64,000 bases of DNA from Chondrinema litorale (lineage in GTDB: Bacteria; Bacteroidota; Bacteroidia; Cytophagales; Flammeovirgaceae): contig NZ_CP111043.1 of assembly GCF_026250525.1 (NCBI RefSeq), positions 2,775,501-2,839,500 on the forward strand, written 5' to 3'. Within the stretch, counting starts at the first letter, position 1, and every line of letters begins with the position of its first letter. The position numbers and the translations under genes were made by a program. Below the pieces are notes generated by a model that was given only the letters and a program-made list of their open reading frames with translations, did not search any database and was not told the DNA's origin. This document shows positions 8,488 through 15,867 of this stretch, piece after piece.

Positions 8488-8988
8488 TTAAGAAATAGCT
8501 GCGATAGCTTTTTCATAATCAGGTTCTTGAGCAATTTCTGGGACTTGTTCTGTGTAAACTACCTTTCCGTCTTCATTAAGAATTACTACAGCTCTTGAAA
8601 ATAAGCCTGCTAATGGACCTTCTACCATACTTACATGGTAAGCATCTTCAAAAGTATTGTTTTTATATTGTGAAGTAGGAACTACACCACTAAGTCCTTC
8701 TGCTTCGCAAAAACGTTTATGTGCAAAAGGTAAATCCTTAGAAATACATAAAACTACTGTGTTATCCACTTCAGAAGCTTTAGCATTAAATGCTCTTACA
8801 GAAGCTGCACAAATACCTGTATCTACACTTGGAAAAATATTTAGTACTACTTTCTTGCCTTTGTAGTCAGCTAATGTGGTATCGCTTAAATCAGATTTAG
8901 TTAATGTAAAATCTGGTGCTAGAGAACCTACTTCTGGCAATGTTCCAGAAGTGTTAATTGTATTTCCTTTAAAAGTTATTGAAGCCAT
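8488..8988 (-). CDS. tpx: Thiol peroxidase (Tpx)
   Basis: A 166-residue atypical 2-Cys peroxiredoxin that reduces peroxides with thioredoxin as donor. The peroxidatic cysteine is Cys60 in SVDTGICAAS and the resolving cysteine is Cys94 in HKRFCEAEG, the spacing usual for Tpx. The N-terminus (ITFKGNTINTSGTLPEVGSLAPDFTL) and the C-terminal YTEQVPEI also fit. There is no signal peptide, so it is cytoplasmic. It is a single gene converging with tdk. Confidence 0.96.
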   Translation of the reverse strand: MASITFKGNTINTSGTLPEVGSLAPDFTLTKSDLSDTTLADYKGKKVVLNIFPSVDTGICAASVRAFNAKASEVDNTVVLCISKDLPFAHKRFCEAEGLSGVVPTSQYKNNTFEDAYHVSMVEGPLAGLFSRAVVILNEDGKVVYTEQVPEIAQEPDYEKAIAAIS

Positions 8989-9205
8989 TTTATTAAATTT
9001 TACTGATTTGCTTATCTGTTTTATTATATAAAATAATGTTTACATCAAATGTTTGAGAAATATAACTACTCCGGAAAAATATCGGATTATATAGTTGAAA
9101 TTTTACAGTAATTTGTTAAAAAGAGTATAAGAATTTCTTGCTGATTATTTATTTAAATCAGAGAGAGGGGTAAAAAATCAGATCAGGAGTAGGTAAGACA
9201 TACAA

Positions 9206-9457
9206 TTATTCAGCGAGGCCATTCTCTTTGTTTGTATAATATGTCTGTAATTTATCATAATCGTTAAGCTGCTCAATTTTAATTAGTTTCGTGCTTTCGT
9301 TTGATGAAGTAACTTCAAAAAATTCACCTCTTAAATCGAACAGAGAAATTTTGTAACCTTCTTTATATTGGGTAAACAGCAATTTGCCATTGCCAAAAAC
9401 AATAGCGCCTTTTTCCATTAAAGATAAATTGCTAAAGTTTTCTATTGGTATCATCAT
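9206..9457 (-). CDS. Hypothetical small protein
   Basis: An 83-residue protein that I do not recognise. It begins MMIPIENFSNLS, so the start could be either Met. It shows no signal peptide or membrane segment, is beta-strand rich (KLLFTQYKEGYKISLFDLRGEFFEV) and ends with a charged helix. This looks like a small soluble domain. It lies on the minus strand between tpx and the amidase gene, with 100-200 bp of AT-rich sequence on each side and no obvious partner. Confidence 0.55.
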   Translation of the reverse strand: MMIPIENFSNLSLMEKGAIVFGNGKLLFTQYKEGYKISLFDLRGEFFEVTSSNESTKLIKIEQLNDYDKLQTYYTNKENGLAE

Positions 9458-9568
9458 TTAATTAATTAAAGCTTTGTCCTTGAATATGTGTGGAAAAAAT
9501 TAGGGCAATTAAAATAATATAATTTTTTTTAACTTAAAAGCAAAATAATATTAATAAAAAATTAAATT

Positions 9569-10522
9569 TCACCTACTTACCCTGTTTGTTTTGTACTCTC
9601 CATCTTTTAAACTAACAACAAAAGCATCTTTAAATCCTTCTTTGCGAAGTTTTGCCATAAGCTTTTTGGCAATGTCTAAATCGTACTCTCTACCAACCAT
9701 ATACCTATATTGGTAGGTTTGACCTGGAAACTTGTATTCTTCTACTCGAATATCTAGTTTTTGAAAGCGACTTTCTTTGAGATTCACTGGAGTGGTAGAT
9801 GCCATAATTTGCACTTTATATACCGTGCTTCTATCTTCCACTTTTACATTTTCTTCATCTAAAAATGTTCTAAAACCTCTAAAAATAGCAGAAGCTATAT
9901 AGTCTTGGCCTAGCTCTGAGTTTAAAAACTTTTCTTCAGTTGGGTTAGTCATAAAACCACATTCTACTAAAACACCTGGCATTTTTGTATACTGTAATGC
10001 TTGCAAATTGTATCCTCTGTCTCTGGCATCCATTACACCACGGCTTTTTCTTCCAGCTCTGGTGCTAAATTCATGTTCTATAATATTTGCCAGTTTTTTA
10101 CTAGATGCAAACTTATTACTGTGTATATGAGTACGTGTGCCAAAAATGGCTTTGTTTGGATTCGAGTTACAATGAATGCTTATAAAATAATCTGCACCAG
10201 ACTTATTTGCTCTTTCTACTCTACTATCAAGAGAGATTTTAGAGTCTGTTGTTCTTGAGTATATTATTTTAGTATTAGTTATTCTTTCAGATATATAATT
10301 GCCAAGCTTGGTAGCAATTTCGAGATTAAGATGTTTTTCATCTTTCATCCCATCTTGTCTTGCTTCGTTTCCAGGATCACCACCACCATGTCCTGGGTCT
10401 ATAAATACAGTGATTGTTTTTTTGGTATTTTGTGCTTGCGTAAAACCAACTGAAACAACCAGAATTAATGTGAATAAAAAAATACACCTCTTGTTCTGGA
10501 ATTGCATGGAATTATTTTTCAA
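9569..10522 (-). CDS. N-acetylmuramoyl-L-alanine amidase with SPOR domain
   Basis: A 317-residue exported peptidoglycan amidase that cleaves the bond between N-acetylmuramic acid and the stem peptide. A signal peptide ends at about residue 31 (FTQAQ). The Amidase_3 domain covers about 36-220, with zinc ligands His45 (DPGHGG), Glu62 and His116 (SIHCN) and catalytic Glu186 (VLVECGF). About residues 233-312 look like a SPOR repeat (YKVQIMAST, then YRYMVGREY, then FKDAFVVSLKDGE), which in other bacteria binds denuded glycan at division sites. It is therefore probably a daughter-cell separation enzyme acting in the periplasm. Confidence 0.92.
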   Translation of the reverse strand: MKNNSMQFQNKRCIFLFTLILVVSVGFTQAQNTKKTITVFIDPGHGGGDPGNEARQDGMKDEKHLNLEIATKLGNYISERITNTKIIYSRTTDSKISLDSRVERANKSGADYFISIHCNSNPNKAIFGTRTHIHSNKFASSKKLANIIEHEFSTRAGRKSRGVMDARDRGYNLQALQYTKMPGVLVECGFMTNPTEEKFLNSELGQDYIASAIFRGFRTFLDEENVKVEDRSTVYKVQIMASTTPVNLKESRFQKLDIRVEEYKFPGQTYQYRYMVGREYDLDIAKKLMAKLRKEGFKDAFVVSLKDGEYKTNRVSR

Positions 10523-10650
10523 AAAAATAAATCTAAAAATATTAAAATTACAGGAGATCGTATAATCTCAGAACTTGTATTGGCGCTTTAGATTATCAAA
10601 TTTGAGTGATTTCTTAATCTAATAGCCGAGATATAAAAAAAATAAGCAAA

Positions 10651-11127
10651 TTAGCTGTTTTCTTCTACTATAAAGTCTAAGAAATTTTGAGTGCTTGATC
10701 GCAAAACCTGATAGCAAATTTCAAAACCTTCGTCTCCTTGATAATATGGATCTTCTACATCTTTGGAAGATTGCTGCTCATCAAATTCACGCATTTTAAA
10801 AACCTTTGCCTTTTTATTGCTTACAGATTTTTCCATTTCTCTAATGGCTTTCATGTTATTTTCATCCATACCAAGAATGTAGTCGAATTTTTCAAAATCT
10901 CCTGGAGATAGCTGGCGACTGTGGTGTGTCAGTGTAATTCCATGTGAGCTGGCAGTGCGTCTCATGCGTTTATCTGGAAGTTCACCTGCGTGATAACCAA
11001 TAATACCGGCTGAATCGCACTCTATTTGGTCTGTTAAATCAGCTTCTTCCACTTGTGCTTTAAAAACTCCTTCTGCCATGGGAGATCGGCAAATATTGCC
11101 AAGACAAACAAACAGTACTTTTATCAT
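10651..11127 (-). CDS. Low-molecular-weight protein-tyrosine phosphatase
   Basis: A 158-residue phosphatase of the LMW-PTP family. The N-terminal P-loop CLGNICRS has the nucleophile Cys8 and Arg14. The general acid is Asp126 in VEDPYYQG. It dephosphorylates phosphotyrosine proteins; in many bacteria members control polysaccharide export kinases, but here no kinase is adjacent. The upstream neighbour on the same strand is a SUI1 gene, 56 bp away, and a TAnnTTTG box on the minus strand lies in that gap. Confidence 0.93.
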   Translation of the reverse strand: MIKVLFVCLGNICRSPMAEGVFKAQVEEADLTDQIECDSAGIIGYHAGELPDKRMRRTASSHGITLTHHSRQLSPGDFEKFDYILGMDENNMKAIREMEKSVSNKKAKVFKMREFDEQQSSKDVEDPYYQGDEGFEICYQVLRSSTQNFLDFIVEENS

Positions 11128-11156
11128 TGTGTATTAAAATCTTTCTTGAAATGTTA

Positions 11157-11164
11157 CAAATTTA
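11157..11164 (-). promoter_or_regulatory. Candidate -7 box for the LMW phosphatase gene
   Basis: On the minus strand this reads TAAATTTG, an exact TAnnTTTG match, 29 bp before the phosphatase ATG. The -33 position reads TTA with a 20-nt spacer, so the upstream box is weaker. Confidence 0.35.
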
Positions 11165-11183
11165 ATATTTAAATTTTGCCTAA

Positions 11184-11540
11184 TTAACCTCCACTTACTT
11201 TAGTTTTAGAATAGCCTGCTTTTATTAAAATATCTTTAGCTTTTTGTCTAACATCTCCTTGTAGCAAAATCTCTCCATCTTTTATACTACCTCCAATACC
11301 ACATTGAGTTTTTAACTTTTTACCCAATGTTTCTAAATCGTTTGTTTTACCAACAAAGCCAGTAATTACAGTAACTTGCTTACCACCTCTGCCTTTTTTT
11401 TCCAGTAATACTCTTAAATCCTGTTGGGTTTCGCCAAGTGTGTCTGGTTGCAGAAGCCCTTTAAATTGTTCATTATATTCAAAATCAGAATTAGTTGAGT
11501 AAACTACACCTTCTCTGTTTTTATGATTTTTCTTTGCCAA
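11184..11540 (-). CDS. SUI1/YciH family translation initiation factor
   Basis: A 118-residue protein of the SUI1 (eIF1-like, YciH) family. The domain covers about residues 45-118, with RGGKQVTVITGFVG, then LGKKLKTQCGIGGSIKDGEILLQGD, then KDILIKAGYSKTKVSGG. These include the conserved basic loop and the GGS-K/D-GEI motif. Bacterial members bind the 30S subunit and are thought to affect start-site fidelity. The N-terminal 40 residues are charged and probably flexible. A TAnnTTTG box on the minus strand (11576-11583) lies 35 bp upstream. Confidence 0.92.
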   Translation of the reverse strand: MAKKNHKNREGVVYSTNSDFEYNEQFKGLLQPDTLGETQQDLRVLLEKKGRGGKQVTVITGFVGKTNDLETLGKKLKTQCGIGGSIKDGEILLQGDVRQKAKDILIKAGYSKTKVSGG

Positions 11541-11575
11541 AACAATAAGTTTTTATAATTGAAAAATTGATAGAT

Positions 11576-11583
11576 CAAACTTA
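11576..11583 (-). promoter_or_regulatory. Candidate -7 box for the SUI1 gene
   Basis: The minus strand reads TAAGTTTG, an exact TAnnTTTG match, 35 bp before the ATG. No TTG or TTT is seen at the usual -33 spacing. Confidence 0.3.
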
Positions 11584-11667
11584 CAAATTATTTAAACACG
11601 TTGCGATACGTTCCAGTTTGTCTTAGGGTAGATTATACGAATAGGAGAGGAGATTTAAAAATAAAAA

Positions 11668-11694
11668 ACCATCCACTTTGGGATGGTATAAAAA
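11668..11694 (-). terminator. Terminator of the small hypothetical gene
   Basis: CCATCC-actttg-GGATGG forms a short stem. Read on the minus strand it is followed by a T-run (GGTTTTTTAT). It lies 24 bp downstream of the stop codon at 11718. Confidence 0.8.
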
Positions 11695-11717
11695 ATCTTT
11701 GCTTGTTTGTTGTTCGT

Positions 11718-11882
11718 TTAGGCCTTGATAAACTCCTTAATGAATTTACCATTATCTAAGTCGATGAAGTAACATTTATAACCATTGTTCTCCTTCTTAA
11801 CAGTTTTAGTAAAATACTTTTCACGTACTATTCTGTCTTTTTTGATACTGCCTAATACTTCATTGAGTGCGAGTCGTTTCAT
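11718..11882 (-). CDS. Hypothetical small basic protein
   Basis: A 54-residue basic protein starting MKRLALNEVLGSIKK and ending GYKCYFIDLDNGKFIKEFIKA. I do not recognise it. The frame stays open to an upstream ATG at 11915, which would add 11 lysine-rich residues. I chose 11882 because a promoter-like TAGTTTTTG lies within the upstream extension. A good terminator follows, which supports a real transcript. The strand-turn-strand C-terminus could be a small nucleic-acid-binding fold, but that is a guess. Confidence 0.55.
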   Translation of the reverse strand: MKRLALNEVLGSIKKDRIVREKYFTKTVKKENNGYKCYFIDLDNGKFIKEFIKA

Positions 11883-12215
11883 AGTTATCAGTTTTTTTTG
11901 AATATTTTTTTTCAAAAACTATGCTTAAAATGTAATTAATTGATTTATAGTGAATTATAATTTAATACTACTCTAAGATTGGGAAGAAATTCCACATGTA
12001 AGAATATAACCTTATTTGAGCCTTAATATTTTCTTTAAACCAGTATGTTATTTGATAAAAAGATAATTTTGTGGCGTTTATTAATAGGTATATATCTTGA
12101 ATCTAAAACGGATATATTTTGTTTTAAAAAAATTTAGAATGCAAGCATATCTATTATCTGAGTTGTGCCTTTGTTTTTATACTGGGCAAATATTTTTTCA
12201 AGACATTTCAATAAA

Positions 12216-13337
12216 GTGAAGTTGATTAGGCTAATTATATTATTTCTTATATTTCCGGCTATAGTACGCGCTCAGTCTCTTAGCAGTGATGATAAATTGA
12301 AAATTCAATATGAAGCAGGGCAGTTTATACAGGAGTTTGAACTTCTTATGAATACCATTGCTTCTCCCGGTTTGAGCAAACTAGAAAGAGATAAGTTAAA
12401 AGAAAATAGTTATACAGAATCTGCAAATCAGATTTTTTTAGATAACAAGGTAATCGTAGAAGATGATATAGATCCCTCTTATTACCAAAGCAGCAATAAA
12501 GTAAAAGACCTCAATATAGAGCGCTATTTAAATGACTTAGACTTGTTTTATTCTAAAAGTGATAATCCTACAATTTCATTTACCAACATTAAAACGTCAG
12601 AAGTAAAGCAAGGGAGTTACATTTATCTAGAAGTCTATTTTGAAGGTAAATTTACTGGGAAGCATCAAACAATTTTTGAAAACTATAAGCCAACAAAAAG
12701 AGTAGCTACCATTATTGCCAAAAAAGAGGGTAGAAGTTGGAAAATGCTAATAGGCAGTATCGTATTTTATAATTCTTATCTACATCCTTTTGTAGAAAAT
12801 AAAGGCAACAAAAAGCCTGAAGTAACCAATCCGGTAGTTATTAGTAATAAAGCATCTACCACTACAGGTAAAGTGCCGAGTAAAGTTTCGGTAATTAAAG
12901 AAAGAACTGTTACACTGGGAGCAAGCTTGGGTTTTGGAGCAGGCTTTAACCAAGCTGGTATTGGTGCTCATTCTCAGGTTTACCTCGCCGATTATCTTGC
13001 TGCAAATCTTCAATATATTTATTTCATTCCAAAGTCGATCGATCCAGTAACAGAGAAAAGGTGGAGTATTGATACAGATTTAAATTATGTGTTTGAGATG
13101 GAAGGAGCTACTAAGATTCCTTATGTGTTGATTGGTTTAAACTTTCTTAAAAAATCTAGAAAAGAAGGAACGAGGGAGAAAGAAACCGACTTATTTACTG
13201 GTGTGAATCTTGGAGCGGGCCTAGAATTTGAAGCAGAGAAAAATATGGTGTATTTTGGTGAGATAAAGTATACTACAGGTACTGAAAACCACTTTTTAAT
13301 AAAAGCTGGCATACGCTTCAAATTTACAGTTAGATGA
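12216..13337 (+). CDS. Exported protein with C-terminal outer-membrane barrel region
   Basis: A protein of about 373 residues. I place the start at GTG 12216 because this gives a clean signal peptide (MKLIRLIILFLIFPAIVRAQ). The frame remains open to a GTG at 12165, which would put 17 residues ahead of the signal. The first 200 mature residues are soluble and mixed alpha/beta. A Thr/Ser/Val linker follows, and the last 150 residues show short amphipathic strands (LGASLGFGAGFNQ, then LTAANLQYIYF-like, then FLIKAGIRFKFTVR) typical of a small barrel. The stop overlaps the ATG of the TonB receptor (ATGA), so the two form an operon and probably work together in the outer membrane. The family is not recognised. 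Confidence 0.7.
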   Translation: MKLIRLIILFLIFPAIVRAQSLSSDDKLKIQYEAGQFIQEFELLMNTIASPGLSKLERDKLKENSYTESANQIFLDNKVIVEDDIDPSYYQSSNKVKDLNIERYLNDLDLFYSKSDNPTISFTNIKTSEVKQGSYIYLEVYFEGKFTGKHQTIFENYKPTKRVATIIAKKEGRSWKMLIGSIVFYNSYLHPFVENKGNKKPEVTNPVVISNKASTTTGKVPSKVSVIKERTVTLGASLGFGAGFNQAGIGAHSQVYLADYLAANLQYIYFIPKSIDPVTEKRWSIDTDLNYVFEMEGATKIPYVLIGLNFLKKSRKEGTREKETDLFTGVNLGAGLEFEAEKNMVYFGEIKYTTGTENHFLIKAGIRFKFTVR

Positions 13338-15673
13338 GATTTTTTTACCTTTTAATTTTACCCCTGTTATTTTCGCATTTTGTATTTTCGCAAGCAAACA
13401 AACAGAAAGCATACTTATCTGGTAAAGTAACAGAAGCTGAGACTGGGCAGCCAATTCCCGGAGTACAAATACTGTATAAAGTTTCTAAAGGAACCTCCAC
13501 CGATTTAGACGGAAATTTTAGTGTAGAAATAGATTCTGGCGATTATACATTAATTGTCAGGCATATTTCATTTGAGCAAGATACTTTGCCAATTAAACTT
13601 GCTCTTGGAGAATTGAGAGAGCTCAATATTCAATTAGAACCAGCAGTAAATCAACTAGAACTGGTTAGTATCACCGCTAATAAGTATGAAAAAGACCTGA
13701 TGGAAGAGCCTGTTTCTGTAGAAGTTATTAAACCAATTTTAATGGAACAGGTGAATGTTACTAAGGTTGATCAGATACTAGAAAAAATCCCTGGAATTAC
13801 TGTAACTGATGGGCAGGTAAGTATACGGTCGGGTAGTAGCTATGCTTTTGGAGCTGGAACTAGAGTTCAAATGATATTGGATGGAATTCCATTGATAACT
13901 GCAGACAGAAATGATATCCGCTGGAATTTTTTTCCGGTAGAGCTAGCCGGACAAATAGAGGTATTAAAAGGAGCTTCTTCTACACTATATGGTTCTTCTG
14001 CACTCAATGGTGTTATTCACCTCAGAACTGTTGATCCCACCGAAACTCCCGAAACAGAAGTAAGAACATATTATCAGGTTTATGACAAGCCTAAAAATAA
14101 AAGTCAGGCTTGGTGGAGTTCTGCTCCTTATGAGTATGGAGTAAGTTTTAAGCATTTAAGGCAAGCAGGTATTTTTGATATTGGTATCTCAGGAAATTAT
14201 ATAAATGCGAATAGCTACATCCAAAATGGAGATAACAATCAGCAACGATATTTTGTAAAGCTTAAAAAGCGGAAAAAAGACTACTATGGATTAGAGTTAA
14301 GTCTGTTAGCTGGTATTATGGATAGTGAAGAAGCTGATTTTCTGTTTTGGCAAAATGATCAAGAAGGTGCATACATTCCTTATAGAGCAGAAGGAGATAC
14401 AGAAAGTTTTGGTGTTATTCCTTTTCATCGCAGGCAATTTTCGCTGCAACCTCAATTAGTTTATACTAATAAGAGAAGAAGTAAGCATATCTTGAATACA
14501 AGATATTACCACTTTGAAACACTCAATTTTGTAGAAAATGTCAACTTCTCTCAATATACAGGAGATTATCAATACCACACAACATTAGGTAAGCGATTGA
14601 AATTGGTTGGTGGTGCTTCCATGCAGTATTTTGATGTAACAGACCCCAATGGCACTGGAAATAAACAAGGGCAGAATGCATCTGCCTATATGCAGGCGGA
14701 ATATATTCGACAAAAATTTTCAGGTAGTATTGGATTGAGGTATGAGTATTTCGATGCTGATGGTCTAGATAAAGAGCAATTCCCAGTAGTAAGGCTAGCT
14801 GGAAATTACAGGTTGAATCTGAGAACAAGTTTAAGGGCTTCATTTGGTCAGGGCTTCCGTTTTCCAAGTTTTACAGAGGCTTTTGTCGATCAGTCAGATG
14901 AAGCAATTCCTATTTATCCCAATCCTGATTTAAAACCAGAATACGGTTGGAATACAGAGTTAGGTATTAAAAAACAATTGGGCAATGGTGATTTTGTAAC
15001 TTATCTGGATGGGGCACTTTTTGTTTCTGAGTATTTTGATATGATAGAGTTTAGGCCAAATTTATTTTTGCCAGATTCAATAGAAGTACCTGTAGAAGAC
15101 CGATACGATTATATTGGCGTGAGAAGTGAAAACTTAGATAGAGCCAGAATCGCAGGTTTTGAGTTTTCAGCAACAGGAGAGGGGAAACTTGGTAAAACAC
15201 CATTTAGATTATTAATGGGTTACACATATACCTATCCAGTTCAGTTAGAAGAGGGCAGTGAGTTAATTTCAGCAACGACTTATGCGAAAAGATTCTTTAA
15301 GAGTATTTTTAATAGCGATGATGAAATTATCGATCCAATGCTCAGGTATAGACAAAGGCATTTGTTTAAAGCAGATTTAAATTTGAGACCGGGTAATTTT
15401 ACATTCGGAGCAGATTTAAGATACTATGGTTTTGTTGAGAAAATCGATGCTTTTCTTACTGTAGTAATTCCCGGAATTGATAGTTACAGACAAAGAAATG
15501 ACAATGGCGAATTGGTCTTTAATTTTAGAGCCGGCTACGACTTTAAGAAATGGGGTACATTTAGAGTAATCGTAAATAATGTTTTCAATAGAGAGTATTC
15601 TTTGCGATATGCTAAAATGGATCCACCAAGGAACTACACCTTCCAATATGTTTTTAAATTACCTTCAAAATAA
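13334..15673 (+). CDS. TonB-dependent receptor with carboxypeptidase-like N-terminal domain
   Basis: A 779-residue outer-membrane receptor for energised import. The order is: signal peptide (1-19); a carboxypeptidase-regulatory-like beta-sandwich (about 26-110; SGKVTEAETGQPIPGVQIL); a plug domain (about 118-230; EQVNVTKVDQILEKIPGITV, then IDEVLKG-like IEVLKGASSTLYGSSALNGVI); and a 22-strand-type barrel to the C-terminus (NYTFQYVFKLPSK). There is no SusD gene next to it, so it is more like a siderophore/vitamin/metal receptor than a SusCD polysaccharide system. The substrate cannot be read from sequence. It is translationally coupled to the upstream barrel protein. Confidence 0.93.
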   Translation: MRFFYLLILPLLFSHFVFSQANKQKAYLSGKVTEAETGQPIPGVQILYKVSKGTSTDLDGNFSVEIDSGDYTLIVRHISFEQDTLPIKLALGELRELNIQLEPAVNQLELVSITANKYEKDLMEEPVSVEVIKPILMEQVNVTKVDQILEKIPGITVTDGQVSIRSGSSYAFGAGTRVQMILDGIPLITADRNDIRWNFFPVELAGQIEVLKGASSTLYGSSALNGVIHLRTVDPTETPETEVRTYYQVYDKPKNKSQAWWSSAPYEYGVSFKHLRQAGIFDIGISGNYINANSYIQNGDNNQQRYFVKLKKRKKDYYGLELSLLAGIMDSEEADFLFWQNDQEGAYIPYRAEGDTESFGVIPFHRRQFSLQPQLVYTNKRRSKHILNTRYYHFETLNFVENVNFSQYTGDYQYHTTLGKRLKLVGGASMQYFDVTDPNGTGNKQGQNASAYMQAEYIRQKFSGSIGLRYEYFDADGLDKEQFPVVRLAGNYRLNLRTSLRASFGQGFRFPSFTEAFVDQSDEAIPIYPNPDLKPEYGWNTELGIKKQLGNGDFVTYLDGALFVSEYFDMIEFRPNLFLPDSIEVPVEDRYDYIGVRSENLDRARIAGFEFSATGEGKLGKTPFRLLMGYTYTYPVQLEEGSELISATTYAKRFFKSIFNSDDEIIDPMLRYRQRHLFKADLNLRPGNFTFGADLRYYGFVEKIDAFLTVVIPGIDSYRQRNDNGELVFNFRAGYDFKKWGTFRVIVNNVFNREYSLRYAKMDPPRNYTFQYVFKLPSK

Positions 15674-15867
15674 ACATTCCTTTTACTAATCCTTTTTGTA
15701 CTTTATTTGAAAGTGATAGGTATATGTTTAAATTTATTAAAGGTTGAAGTAACGCATATTGTTTTAATCGCACTAAATTAACAGCTATAATGAGTAGATT
15801 TTAATATTTTCTTGTTGTCACCATAGTAACCTGGTGTATTCTTTAAATTAAGTAGATACTAAATCAT

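Noticed and set aside
15817..15834. CACC...GGTG hairpin upstream of the rhomboid-TPR gene
   Set aside because: Only four pairs with a long loop, easily chance.
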